64,000 nucleotides of DNA from Oscheius sp. JU75 (GCA_037178855.1 JASJZC010000005.1:806001-870000), one strand, 5' to 3'; shown: positions 23,501 to 33,691, numbered from the stretch's first letter. A program made the numbers and translations. The notes: generated from the sequence alone by a model not told the origin.

Positions 23501-26500
23501 GTCAGCTTCCAGATTAATAGATTCAGGTAGACCATGTTCCTCTGGAAACGGACTGTTTAAACAATGACAGGATTGTCTACTTTAGTGAGCTTTTACGATC
23601 GAACGATGGACATAATCAGTAACTGACAGAGCCCATAGATAAAGTAGGATCTACCGTATACCAAGCCGGCTTCCTGAACTTGCTCACCGTCTCCAGTCTG
23701 TGCATATCGGCCGCGTAGTGGTAGATCTTGGAGTCGTAGTCGTAGCTGCAGGCCAGGTCATGGATTCGTTGCACGAGCCTCTTCTGCTTGAACACGCCTT
23801 TGAACTTGGAGACGCATCCGAACTGAGGAGGTTCTTTGTTCGCCTGGAGCTCGTTCTCCTCCTCGATCATCATTTCAGCCTCAGCGATCATTCGACTTGA
23901 CGTGGAGGTGAACTTCTCTTCGAAGATTTGCTGATGGTCGGCCTTTTACATCATTTCCCGACATTTTCGAACATGTTCGTCTTGAAAACCTGCTTGTGAC
24001 GGGCGTCTTCCTTGTCTCGACACCTTTCGAAACAAATACCGAAGACCTGCTGTCCGTCCAGTCTGATTCTTTCCTTCTTAATCTGATCCTTTACGTGGTC
24101 CGGCTTCCGATTGAGTCTTCGGATCTTCGCCTCTTCGTATTTCAGACGCGAAAGCCACAGGAAGCATCAGGTTCTTCAAGTTGGGGCTCAGCTGGATCTC
24201 AATGGCAGTTTCTGACACCCATGTCCCGTCATTGATTACTACAGTAGTGCTGTGTCTCCCCGGAGCCACTGTTCTGAGACTGGTGAGAAAGATAAAGTCA
24301 TGTCTCGTGTTGTTGACAATGATCAGGTGGCCGTTGATGCTCTCGATTAGGCTGTAGAGATAGACGTTGTGCCGGTCCGTGAGATTGGTAATGATAAGAT
24401 CGTTCTTGATGTTCTTGCATGTCTGGTTGACAGAGTAGAAGAAGGCAAAGTCTACTTGAGTAATAATTAGTTGTTTCTCTGTCTCTGTCAATTAACTCAC
24501 GGCAGTCTCCGTTGTCGTCAGGATGAGTATTTCCCGTCAATCGGTAGCCGTTTCGATATTTCTCCAAAAGCTCCCTTTGGGTTATTCCTTTGAACAGAGC
24601 TTCGGACTGTTGCATGTAGTCCTGTGGATTTGAATAATGTTGCCCAGCCAGTCAATTTGAGTGTTTCGTATTGTGACGCAATCTTTTGCAACGGGTGCAC
24701 TGCTTAATGTTGCTTTTGATCCGGCCCGGAAAAAGTGATCCAGTTTAGTATTCTGATCGATCATGATCTCTCCATAGTCATCGAGACTCGAGACGGCTTC
24801 AAATCCGAAATTTTTTCGATGGATGGTTTTTTGTAAAACAAACACTCTGAAAAACGTCAAAATTGTAAATAACAAGAAGATACTTGCTTTGTAACTCTTG
24901 AACATCACTTTCGGCTGTTGTGTTCTTGGTAAGCTCGATTGTGCTGCTATTCACCTCGGCACATACTACGACTGCAATGCTAAATTTGAAGCCCTCTGCC
25001 AGTTCGATCCTCACACTTTCGAGCATGTCGTTTCTTCAGATATGGACTGTCATGTCACTTTATCATGCACTGAAAGTCAATGAATAAGATAGAGAGACAG
25101 AGGACCACTGACTGACCGACGGAGAAACAATGACGGAGTAAGGAAGAAACAGGGGACCAGTAATAGTGTGTGTCAACTTTTCACTGTGCTCCAAGGGGAA
25201 AGTCATTTAAAACATATCCGTTTCCAGGACTCCTACATGTACACCCACTTCAGCAACATCGAAAGGTACATGAACATCGGACCTCCAGTCTACTTTGTCG
25301 TCCAAGGAGACATCGACTTTAGCAAAAAGTCCTGGCAGAACAGGTTCTGCTCACTCGGTGGCTGTTCGGATAACTCTGTTGGAGGAATACTATCACAAGC
25401 TTCGACCAATTCTGAGAGGTAAGCGTGAGTATTTTGCATTTTTCAAAAGGGCGAAGTTGGTAGATCAGCAATGCCTTTTTGCGAAAATAGACGTGCCAAG
25501 GTTGAAGCATGCAAAATATCAAAAGTGTACTGAAAGTTTTTCGATAGCTAATACGGTACTTTGATGATCTAACGAAAAATGTTTCACGTACATAAAACTG
25601 GAAAAGATTTCTATGACACGAGTTGACACTGTTAATTTAGTAATTTCGGGTCCAGAAATGTCAGAGCACATACAGCCCCTATCTGTTATGTAAAAGTACT
25701 TTTATGGGGAACGTGGATCGTACCCCCAAAGCGACGGCAATAATTGTAAGAACATTGTAACACAGAACTCTAGTAAAACTTTCAATATTCTCCCTCTTTT
25801 GGCGAAAGACAGCTCCTTACAAGCATATAAATGTTTTCTGCTCGATAAATAGAAACCATAGGTAGACAAGAAAAGTACGTCTTTGGTACGAAAACCCAAC
25901 GGGATTTGCTTCATATTTATTTTTTTATTGGAATGGTCCTGTCAGGCTTCGCCTGAGCTGAGCGCGAAGCAAGGTTGTTAGGATTTTATACTCTCAGTGC
26001 AACATTTCTATTTGGTGTTTGTCTTTTTAGCAGTTGATGCTATATTGCTCTATCAACTCCCTTTCAGCTCTTACATCACCGGTGAAACATTGAACTGGCT
26101 CGATACCTATCTGGATTGGCTCGCTCCGGAGAGCCAGTGCTGCAAGACAATCTCAGATCTTCCCAGCTTTTCTTCTGCTAAAAGCTATTGCCGAAGCAAC
26201 GGTATTATTTATGATAGTCATGACACTTATCCCAGACAAAAACTGTATAAGTTGTGATAGCTTCAACGCGGATGGCAGACCGAGTAAGAACATCTTCTAC
26301 CGGCATTTGAACCAGTTCTTGGAGGATGTTCCGAGCGCTCAGTGTGTCAAGGGGTGGGTCAATTTTTTTATTTCTCTGTAGCCTGCTCTGACTGAGGTTT
26401 GGCGCAAAACTACAATACATAGGGTTTTTGGACCATAAAATTTTGATTCAAACTCTGACCATGGGTAGACAACTGGAAAAAAGCAAATACGTAAATTGAC

Positions 26501-29500
26501 TAAATTTAACTAATAGGGAAAGTACGGCACAGCCTTGAAACATTCTGACCAAAACATTGATTGCGGAAGTGGCGGGAAAGTAAAACACAGGGAGTAACAG
26601 AAAGAAGATAGGAGAACCCGACAGCTCAATACTTTTTTGTTTCAGTCACTACAAGGTCTGGCCAGTTTTTCACGTGTTACTGGTGCGTAAGAACAACTGG
26701 AAACATAGTCAAAACTACCATAGTTGAACGATTTCCCAACTTTTCAGCGGTCGAGCAGCCTATCACGATGCCCTGCACCTCGACTCCAATGGCCACATCG
26801 ATGCCAGTCATTTCATGACCTTCCATGTTCCACTAAGAAATTCCTCCAGCTACATCCAAGCCATGACCAAAGCTCGTCTCCTGGCTCAAAAGATGGAGCT
26901 GGCGCTTGGGGAGAATATCAAAGTTTTCCCATACAGGCTCGTCATTTTATACATTTTTGAATTTTGTTCTTTTTCAGCGTGTTTTACGTCTTTTACGAGC
27001 AGTTCGTCACCATTAGGACGGTCTCGGCTTATCAACTGATCTTTGCATTCACTGCCATCTTCTTAGCTACTTTTCTTCTAATAGGATTTGATGCTTTTTT
27101 GGCTTTCATTATGAGTGAGTTTGTATAGTTTTTTTAAAGACTGGGGTGAGGAAAAGTTGGAGAACTGTTCCACTTTCAGTACTAAAGAAGAGGAGGGGTA
27201 GGTAGGACAAATGCAGAGGCACTGACTGAAGTAAAACTTTAGAAACTTTATCTTTCACAACTGGTTCTGGTGGGAGCATGAGGAAGAATTGAGAAAGGTT
27301 GCAACTAGAGGATTAAAGACAGCTTAGTTTGACGGTGACATTCGTCCATAGATAAAATTTACAATAGTGAATTGGTCAGTAACTAAACGAAAAATTCGAA
27401 ACTATTTCGTCGAGACCTGATACTATGAACAGTTCAGACCCCAGTGACTATGCTTTACTCCATTGTTGAAACCAACACAACTGTTTCCTGCCAACCATGA
27501 GATGGTTAGAAATCTGTTTTCAATTCCTTTTCACGTTTTTCGTCGTAGTTATGTTTCAAGAAATAGTGATAAGTATAAATATTTAGGATCACCTGCTTGC
27601 TAGTTGTCTGTTACAGCTGAAAAGTTAGCCTCTGAAATGATTCAAGCTCTGCACAAGTAGAACTGAATAACTCTTGCAACAATACTTGATTCTCAATGAA
27701 CTTTACAAAAACTGTAGCAAGCCAGAGATCGTAGGAATACACAAACCGTTATAGTTTGGAGGTAGTGAGCATACTAAAATACCAGATAGGCTAAGCGTTT
27801 AACAGCTCCATCTGTTCCCATGTAGCAAGCCAATACCATTATCAAGTGTAACCTTGGCTCCCGACTCTCTCGCACTATAATAAATAACTGATTTCTGTCG
27901 CTGAAAATAGGCCTACCGGCAGGGCGCAATCGACCCGGCTCGGCCTACGGCACATGTCTGTGCTGCCCACATGTTCAGTTTGTCTGAGAAAAAAGATAAC
28001 GTTCGAAAAAGTTTCAAGCTGTGCTAAATAGAACGGAGCAATCTTTGTGACAATCGAAGGCTTTAGGATAGTCAAAAATGTATTGGTTACGGATATATGG
28101 TTCGAGTGAATGTTCGCTTACTGTTCATGTTTCAATATTCACTGAAACCAAAAAAGTGTTTCGAAACAACAAAACTTTGCCACTGCTGCTCTCCAATTTC
28201 AAATTTTTCCCCAGTTTTCCAGGATTTCCATAGCGTTTCACCGTCAATTTTGATAGGCCCTCTCGTCAGAGAAGTGATTAGTAACTTCCGAACTGTACCG
28301 CTGATTTTCTAATCAAATGAAACATAAATGTTCTAGTTTTCGTCTGCTCCTTCCAACTGATCTCCCAAATCGTCTTTATGGTCATCTTCCACATCGATCT
28401 CAACAGCATCAGTGCCGTCAACCTTGTCCTTGTAATTTTCATACTTACGGCAAGAAAAACAAATTTTCAGGCCGTAGCAATTTGCGTAGAATACTGTCTC
28501 CCCCTCCTCACAGCTTACAGTTCCTCTAAGGCGAAGAACAACATTTTGAGAGCTGAGGAGGCTGTGGAGTCAGTGGCTCCTTCGGTGAGATGGCCAAAAT
28601 TAGAGGGAAAGAAACAAGTTTCAGAGTTTTTGCGGCTTGACTGTCCCGATGATCCTGGGGACAGGAATGTTGACTTTTGCGCAGTCACCATTCTTCAATG
28701 TGAGTTTTTCAAGTTGTAACCGATGTGCTCAAAAGTTTCTGGAATATATAGATTCAGTGAAACATTGGCAGTCTCCAAGTTTCAAATTTGGATTTTGCTT
28801 CCATTTGACCGAAAGTTTCCGTGAAAGGTTCTGAGTTTAGCTACTTTGTAGCATAGACGATTTGAAAAAAAGAGATTGATGCACGAAGTCCCAGAAAGAA
28901 CAATGACTTGATCTTGACACATGAAAACAGCTCAAGCAAGTTTTTAATCTCGATGTTGTCGGAAACGGTGACCCTGCAGATTCTAGTTTACAGCAATTCG
29001 ATGTTCCAAGGAAAACTGTAAAGTTTGATGGTCTAAAAAAGTTCCAAGATCTTGAGACAGGGATGCTGCCTTGTTGTACAGTCTCCATTCGTGAAAGTGA
29101 GCTTTTGCAGAAGGCGATGTTCTTGGCAATGATATATCTAGGAAATTCTGACATATGTAGATTCGGTGAAACAATTGTAGTCTTCAAGATACAATTCTGG
29201 AACTTGCTACAATCTGACGCGAAGTGAGCAGAGTTATATATATTTTTGGACCAAAACAGAAGAATGATTGAGTGGCAAATTTCCTAGAAGAGCTTTTACA
29301 TGGGAGTGAAGCACAGAAAAGATTCAATCAAGCTTTAGTCGACGCTTTCGTAAGCGGTTCTATGAAATCATATCCAAAAAAGCTGTGAAGTGGAATTTCA
29401 ATGCTTCACGGGCCGTTTTGAAAACCTGAAACTGCATCATTTTTGAGAGCGGTTCGTTCATTTAGTTTTATGTTTTCAATTTCTAGGTCTACTTCTTCCG

Positions 29501-29753
29501 AATGCTGATAGTCACGGCTGTCAGTGGCTCCTTCAGTGGTCTCCTCCTGCTCCCAGTTCTTCTCTCTCTGTCCTCCTACTGTACGAGAAGAGTCAAGAAG
29601 TCCAGCCTGGCCTCAGAGCTGAGAGAAATCTTCGAAGAAGCAGATGTATTAGAAAATTTGTGGGGTTTAGAACACAAACAGGTGACAACCACAATTTTTA
29701 GGCATCCACAGGATCCAGTACAACGGGCACCTCTCCTCACTACGGTTCTTTAA
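5511..29753 (+). CDS. ncr: NPC1-like intracellular sterol transporter (NCR family)
   Basis: A complete NPC1 homologue, which exports sterol from late endosomes and lysosomes. Exons: 5511-5562, 6435-6599, 7338-7501, 7541-7648, 8485-8784, 9117-9248, 9407-9487, 10122-10288, 10954-11059, 11094-11234, 11893-12038, 12399-12507, 12548-12630, 12672-12744, 12799-12861, 12901-13028, 13216-13445, 13486-13613, 14058-14177, 14268-14357, 25228-25418, 26068-26201, 26236-26353, 26748-26936, 26978-27114, 28337-28431, 28471-28584, 28625-28699, 29487-29753. All phases agree, giving about 1301 residues (human NPC1 has 1278). A signal peptide leads into the cysteine-rich sterol-binding domain (SMYGVCHE, KPLPEE, LCCDTPQV, SRCPSC, TCSP). 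The sterol-sensing region is about residues 610-790, the second lumenal loop has GPPVYFVV, and the second permease half ends the protein. Oddities are a 10.9 kb intron with nested genes, two predicted GC donors and a 34-base intron. AATAAA lies at 29771. A small exon in 8785-9116 cannot be excluded. I cannot say whether this is the ncr-1 or ncr-2 orthologue. Confidence 0.93.
6187..6272 (+). repeat. tRNA-like SINE-type repeat, copy 1
   Basis: In the first NPC1-like intron: GTCCGTCCGTGTG, AGTTGCTGTATTG, then a strong B-box (CGGGTTCGAATCC) and GTGGTCTAAC. The A-box is poor and the arms do not pair as in a tRNA. Confidence 0.45.
12050..12340. other. GC-richer intron segment, open in all forward frames
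   Basis: This lies inside the NPC1-like intron 12039-12398, which is flanked by phase-matched exons. The segment is visibly richer in G and C than neighbouring introns, and all three forward frames are free of stops over most of it. No NPC1 homology falls here. It may be a remnant of an inserted coding sequence. No family was recognised. Confidence 0.35.
16548..17838 (+). pseudogene. RTE endonuclease domain (disrupted)
   Basis: This encoded the target-nicking endonuclease of the retrotransposon. Visible APE-type motifs are GSLNCRTL (metal-binding N), IALSEVKRRG (catalytic E), VIGVYGPT, GDCNSKVG and NAIDYILCS, followed by YDYRLLMGKL in place of the usual S-D-H motif. The frame is broken by a TAG right after GDCNSKVG, at about 17022, and by a one-base insertion near 17160 before the TWIAPN motif. 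The linker to the reverse transcriptase continues to 17838, where the frame shifts again. Confidence 0.85.
17839..18374 (+). pseudogene. RTE reverse transcriptase, 5' half (disrupted)
   Basis: Start of the reverse transcriptase: SKLKHGKSPGPDQ, LLYKKGDPLLFKNYRPISLL, EQTGFRKSYSTSDNI and FIDYNKAFDSI (motif A with its catalytic Asp). A one-base loss follows SPGPDQ at about 17920. A second shift lies after SDNI, near 18234. The sequence is cut at the TA at 18373-18374 by the Tc3-like insertion and resumes at 19972. Confidence 0.85.
18375..19971 (+). mobile_element. Tc3-like transposon inserted in the retrotransposon
   Basis: About 1.6 kb, with terminal inverted repeats of about 200 bases (18375-18574 and 19772-19971) that begin CAGTGCGCGTCAAAAATATA. 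TA duplications lie at 18373-18374 and 19972-19973. The inner edge of each inverted repeat carries a second copy of a GTC-A-AAATATAGGGACA sequence close to the tip sequence, like the paired transposase sites of Tc3. The ends are only slightly diverged and the transposase is open, so this is a young insertion. It lies within the RTE reverse transcriptase and must postdate it. Confidence 0.93.
18686..19713 (+). CDS. Tc3-like transposase, DD34E, apparently intact
   Basis: Two exons, 18686-19099 and 19141-19713, joined across a 41-base GT-AG intron, give about 328 residues. Tc3 transposase has 329. An N-terminal HTH (RQIAKQLKRSVNCISQF) is followed by a GRPR hook motif (STGRPRVLTP) and a second HTH. 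Catalytic residues are D in VIFSDEKKFN, D in YQQDNASIH and E in SPDLNPMENLWGIL, with 34-residue spacing between the last two. The Tc3-type signature HYWRDLRKEP followed by FSRRNFGGG is present. No stop or frameshift was found. The intron falls just before VIFSDEKKF. Confidence 0.93.
19972..20850 (+). pseudogene. RTE reverse transcriptase, 3' half (FADD box lost)
   Basis: Continuation of the retrotransposon after the Tc3-like insert: LIYDQSSVNVNV, then CGVLQGDTISPILFSSVME (RT motif B), SAESTKVGLHINAEKT, FIFLGSRLSFDG, YTQCVEPALLYASETWTL and a C-terminal RRRTNEW-like region. The segment that should carry the FADD catalytic motif between VMEGIFRK and SAQGLQYM is missing, apparently by internal deletion. 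A TGA precedes LIYDQ and another stop lies near 20676, before the terminal GRPRARWRDDF stretch. Confidence 0.85.
20855..21290 (-). pseudogene. C-type lectin 3' fragment
   Basis: Minus-strand pieces resemble the last exons of the lectin gene immediately upstream. A segment ending in DACICQK corresponds to the FFVCQK end of its second CTLD, and a cysteine- and tryptophan-rich stretch (EECCWWQPCP) lies near 21220. The two loci also share intron sequence (CAGAATGGTCTAA near 21140 and 21698). No 5' half was found, and the retrotransposon begins right behind it. It is probably a remnant of a tandem lectin duplication. It could instead be an alternative 3' end of the neighbouring gene. Confidence 0.5.
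21438..22666 (-). CDS. secreted protein with two C-type lectin domains
   Basis: A complete nematode CLEC gene on the opposite strand within the NPC1-like intron. Exons: 22666-22578, 22540-22244, 22205-22078, 22033-21975, 21938-21716, 21671-21555, 21472-21438. Phases agree and give about 315 residues. Signal peptide MSRTLLLLVLASTAWA is followed by CTLD1 (CYKVNTQPLDF, CDKLGGTLVAIQS, SFWIGANY, NWAPNQPSD, PSVCQ). A short Pro/Ser-rich linker is encoded by the purine-rich tract at 22082-22135, and CTLD2 follows (CKCYK, CAQENGVLPKIPD, WVWTGLNCPNG, LFFVCQK). The usual calcium motif QPD/EPN reads QPS, so sugar binding is doubtful. The intron 21715-21672 needs a GC donor. It is probably secreted, with unknown function. 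Confidence 0.85.
23254..24908 (-). CDS. secreted or membrane protein with receptor L-domain-like segment
   Basis: A minus-strand gene nested in the NPC1-like intron. The ATG at 24908 opens a signal peptide or anchor (ASIFLLFTILTFFRVFVL). Predicted exons are 24908-24678, 24621-24501 and 24454 to about 24080, then pieces near 24170-23950, 23937-23690 and 23543-23254. The third exon matches the spacing of receptor L domains (as in EGF and insulin receptors and nematode irld proteins): CKNIKNDLIITNLT, LIESINGHLIIVNN, FLTSLRTVAP. Charged, helix-like sequence follows (KYEEAKIRRLNRK, RIHDLACSYDYDSK, EDLRDQLDDLRKML). The join after the L-domain exon needs a frame change that I could not place, so it may be an undetected intron or a frameshifted gene. 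An alternative start lies at 25026. Confidence 0.5.
28640..29200 (+). repeat. degenerate duplicate of NPC1-like exon 28625-28699 and flank
   Basis: The stretch 29050-29200, within the NPC1-like intron 28700-29486, resembles the preceding exon and the start of its intron. Both have a GACAGG-ATG core, a CAGTC-CCATTC end followed by a GTGAG or AGTGAG donor, then a TAGATTC-GTGAAACA stretch (28752 and 29159). The NPC1 frame is not conserved in the second copy. It looks like a decayed local tandem duplication. Confidence 0.5.
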
Positions 29754-29770
29754 TGTTTTCCTGTTGGGAC

Positions 29771-29776
29771 AATAAA
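29771..29776 (+). terminator. poly(A) signal of the NPC1-like gene
   Basis: AATAAA, 17 bases after the stop codon at 29751-29753. Confidence 0.6.
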
Positions 29777-29884
29777 TATTGTTTCATGGTAGAGGTGTAA
29801 GTGGAGATTGGAGAGTTTTTTGAGCATTGGAGCTACTCAACAAGATAGAAGTTGTTGCAAAGTTGTATTTCTTGGTAGACATGC

Positions 29885-30140
29885 GCCTCAAACCCGGAAA
29901 GGTCGGGCCGAAGCCACAGTGCACAACAGAAAACAACCAATCCGGGGGTCAAGGTTGCATTTTTCATTTTGCGATGTTCTGCTAACTTGTAGCATATTTT
30001 CTGCTCTACCACTTTGCCAAACATCGCAAAGCTAGAAAATGTAACCTTGACCCCTAAATGGCTCATTTCTGTTGCGCACCCTGAGCGCTGAAAATTATTT
30101 CGGCCTAGCCGGGCCTAAGGCGCATGCCTGATCCATTGGC
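29885..30140 (-). repeat. palindromic repeat family A, copy 1
   Basis: An imperfect hairpin. GGTCAAGGTTGCATTTT on one arm faces AAAATGTAACCTTGACC on the other, and the outer ends are GGCC-rich. It matches 47400-47715 in opposite orientation, sharing GAGCGCTGAAAAT, GCTCAGGGTGCGCAA and GCAGAACATC. There is no reading frame of note, so it is probably a non-autonomous DNA element. A partial relative lies at about 27895-27975. Confidence 0.65.
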
Positions 30141-33120
30141 CTGTTCTTCCAGATTGTGGCTCCTCATATTTTGGGCGCGAACAACGGATGAAGTTTTATT
30201 CAGTTTTGAGTCTAGTTTTGATGTTTCACAGATTTTATGAAGTTTAGAAAACTGTGACGGCTACTGCCTGTGCCGATTTCCCACCAAAACATCTACAAAT
30301 CCAAATGCTTCGAAGCAAAGATTACACTCCTACCTACGGCGCTATGAACTGTCCACAGACAAAAACGTAAATGATGATACCAAACAGTTGCAGTCATATG
30401 CTCTTGCTACTTTCGCTACTTTCCTTAAAATCGGAAACGTAGTTTTCGTCCTAAAAAGTTTCTGTAGACTGAACCAGTTGTATGTCTTGTTCAAAACCGT
30501 AATGTAAACTGTTTTGTATACTGTTTTTATAGGAGTTTGAAGAAACATTAAAATTCCGGTTCGACTTGAGATTGTGCTAAAAACTATCTGAAATCTTCCA
30601 CCGCAGTAAGACAATTTCCAAGCTAACCGTACAGAGTTTTCCTGCTTCACCTTCAAGTCTTCATCTTCTAGTTTTTCTGAAACATTCGATCCCTGCCTTT
30701 CTCGAAACCGTGCCACTTTCACTCGATTGGAATTTGCCCCCTAATCTTCTTGTCTCTCCCCCCCTCTATCTTGAGCTGTCCTTCAAAACACAAACAGGCA
30801 CTGACTTGGATGATTTCCCCCCCTCGAAACGAAGAGAGATTGCTCACGATTATAGCCGCTTATGGCCGATAAGGTGAAGGGCCTTCGGCCTGTCTCGGGC
30901 CTATAGGACCACTGGTAAGACTGGGAAGGATTAGTGGAGACGCGGTGTGGCGAGGATTGAATAACGTTAAAGGGACGATGACATTACGGGTGCATGGCTG
31001 CACGGCGGGATGCGTTTTCGAACAGTTGATTAAACTTGAAACCATCTTATTTTTTCAGCGCTGCGAACATTTTTGGTATTTTCTTGCTTCATCAGTACAA
31101 CTTATTGTGACTCTGATGTGCTGGATGACGACGAGTAGTTCGAGAAAAGCCGGCCCAAAGAATAATCGATACTCGGACTGTCAAAGTTTGGAACTGATAA
31201 AAATAAATGTTTAAGTGGTTATATAAGGCATTCGGGGAGCAGAATCCTGTGATAATCGGTAGCTTATCTGATTCCGATGGTAAGTTTTCAAATTGTGTTT
31301 CACATAAAATCCTTGTAGTTGACAAAATCAGTCTTCTCCTAAAGCGACGATATGAACTTCTGTAATGCTGTTCTTGAGAGGTTTCGTTCTTCCCGCATCT
31401 CTTTAATCATTGAAATTGGTGGGATTGATATTTCACTAAAAAGTTGTTTCAGTGATTTTATAGAGCAACCTGGAGAATGAGTTTCATAATTTCAGTGATG
31501 AAGTCCTTATATGAGGTAAGTGAAACACCAAAAGCTCTGGAATATTATTCCGAATCATATGGTTTTCCAATGTTTTTGGTTCAAACATCCTATAACCTCG
31601 CTCAGTCCCATGGGAGGGGACGCTTTGTAGGCATGGTGACATTCGCTAACCCTTTGGTAATCCTCTATGACTGTAGCACAGAGGATCCTCACTGCGACTG
31701 GGCATCCCCGGGGATGCTTAGGCCCTGCGCCTGGTCAGAATGGTCGAGCAGCAAAAAGGAACTATGAGAGAATGCGAGACTGACAATTTGTTGGGACACA
31801 GAGGGACGCGTAAAATACTTTTTTTCTGTAGACAACGGAAAAGACGACTACTATTTCTCATTACAGTTTGAGGTCATATTTCATGCTACAAAATCACATT
31901 TTCTCTAGGCTTTACGGAACGTCAATAGACAGGTCTCCCAATCGGTGTGAATTTGATTGTCAGATATCATAAAACTAAAAAACCAGACAAGTTCGGCCCC
32001 CTAGCACCCACACTATCACTCTTTGCCGAGCCTGTCCATTGTCTCTGCAACTTTGCTAGCTCACCCTATCACGTGCCTCACTTCCGTCATCAACCTGTAG
32101 TCTGTCAGAGATTAGGCGCCCGGAACAGCAGTTTGCAGCCAGCAGAACTCAGTACTCTGACTGCCTCTGCATTTCTAGTTTCTGTAGTCAGATTTGGTCA
32201 CACAGAGAGACGTATTATTGTAGTACGAGAAAGAAACAAAAGTTTTCGTGAAAGCGATTCGGACATATTGTCTACAGTATAAGATGCTTCAATGAAACAT
32301 ACTTTTATTTATGTTTGGTTGGCTCCTGGAACAGTTTGAGATTGCTGTTTGAATTTGAAAGACTCTGTTTGTCGCATAAGTACTTTATTAGGCTAGGTAC
32401 TGAGGATAAAACATAATATAAAAAGAACACATATTTTTTTCCAGCTGGTCGTCGAACTGTTTTTCGTTTAGAAGAATGCCCTATACGAGGTCAGTAAAAC
32501 GCATTTAGCAAGGATAGATCCTGCCTACTATCTTTGAATTGTATTTCAGATTCTAGTCGTTCTAAAATTCTCCCTTCCATCATCATCATCACTCGTAACA
32601 CAGGCAGTCACTTCTCGCCCGTTTGGCGCCCAGCTCCCGGATGTTGTTTCTTCTTTCCATCTTTCCGTCTCTCCTTATTGGCCTTGTGGATAGGCAAGAA
32701 ATGATCAAAAAAGCAGAAAACCAGAAAGATGATGTGGGGCAACGGAACCGACTTTCTCCCCTTTTTCCAACTCTTCTTTTGTTCTCTGATTAGCGGGAGA
32801 GAGAGGCCAAAGACGTGGGCCAGTTATCAGAATGACGCCGAAATAGAAGGAGGGCTACGTGATTTTTCAAGGTTTCAAACTTCTTGTTCAAAATATCAGA
32901 GAGACAGAGAGACGAGACAGAGAGGAAGAGAAACAGAGACAGAGGGAGAGTGAGATTTGCGAATTGTAAAATATCCTAACCTTCTAAATGCCAAGTGTTT
33001 GACCAGAAAGTAGCATTGCCAGATCTGCAACTGTCACCCAAACTTTTTTTGACTTATGTCCCAATAGTGAAACAAAAACTATCTGACTTTCTTTAAGGTT
33101 CGAGAATGATGAATGGGTTT
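30141..33120. other. gene-poor region
   Basis: No gene recognised. Short open frames such as 31477-31767 have no family resemblance or splice support. A motif shared with 14905-14934 (ACATTACGGGTGCATG) occurs at 30980. GACAGA-type microsatellite lies at 32898-32951. Confidence 0.4.
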
Positions 33121-33123
33121 TTG

Positions 33124-33366
33124 CTAATAATTACTTGGACTACATGTTCCTTTTAAAAGATAAAAATTTGGGGGACATATTCTGTTTATGAACACTGCTC
33201 GTTCTCCGACTCTAAATAGCACTCTTTCCTTTGAGAGACTCTTCAATACTTCAGTTCCATTCGCCCTGCTTTTTTTCTCATCTCCTCTCGGGAGACAAAA
33301 ATAGCCGGCGACCGTGAAAAGGAACAAAACACGAAAGAGGAGGAGCGCCCGTCCAACCGAAGACAT
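33124..33366 (-). CDS. short predicted secreted protein or first exon
   Basis: From ATG 33366 the frame encodes about 80 residues with a convincing signal peptide (ALLLFRVLFLFTVAGYF) and a Cys-containing end (RICPPNFYLLKGTC) like the start of a lectin-type domain. Possible donors near the end (CCAAGTAATT, 33128) suggest it could be a first exon, but no following exon was found to about 32500. It could be a small secreted protein, a truncated lectin-like gene, or chance. Confidence 0.35.
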   Translation of the reverse strand: MSSVGRALLLFRVLFLFTVAGYFCLPRGDEKKSRANGTEVLKSLSKERVLFRVGERAVFINRICPPNFYLLKGTCSPSNY

Positions 33367-33554
33367 TTTTAAGTGTGGCGCGAGCAGCGTGACAGGGAGA
33401 CAGTTCAGAGAATGTTTCATGTTTCATTCTGAGCTCAATAGATTGGTACTTGTCGCTAAAGTTACTTGTCGGATGCAAAGCAATAACGTTAGCCGGTGAA
33501 TTTTTTTAACATAGCCGTGAAACAAAAGTTCGTTGTAGAAGCATTTAATCCAAA

Positions 33555-33691
33555 CTATTCACAGCCTCTCTTCGTGTCTAAAACATACTTTTTCGGCTTT
33601 ATCATGATGACAAGCCTGCAGATGTAGATCTTCACCAGAATGAACAGAGCAAAAAGGAGAGTGGCACTGGCAATGTAAGAACAGGATGCTG
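33555..33691 (-). CDS. last exon of an unidentified membrane protein
   Basis: After an acceptor-like CACTTTAG, the minus strand encodes about 45 residues: a hydrophobic helix (YIASATLLFALFILVKIYIC) then a basic tail ending KRGCE and a TAG at 33557-33555. Composition and third-base use look coding, but I found no upstream exon with confidence. It might be a stand-alone remnant. Family unknown. Confidence 0.35.

Larger units (their letters stand above)
14358..25227 (+). other. 10.9 kb host intron of the NPC1-like gene
   Basis: The upstream exon ends in LAVPR, followed by GTGAG. The downstream exon begins DSYMYTHF after TTTCCAG. Together they restore the NPC1 pattern after the third large membrane segment with no missing residues, so the whole interval is one intron. 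It contains the RTE element with its Tc3-like insert, a lectin fragment, a complete lectin gene and a receptor L-domain-like gene, the last three on the opposite strand. 14358-16490 itself shows no gene, only short GC palindromes and microsatellites. Confidence 0.88.

Noticed and set aside
31477-31767. 96-residue open frame with several cysteines
   Set aside because: No recognised domain, no plausible adjoining exons, and surrounded by non-coding AT-rich DNA.
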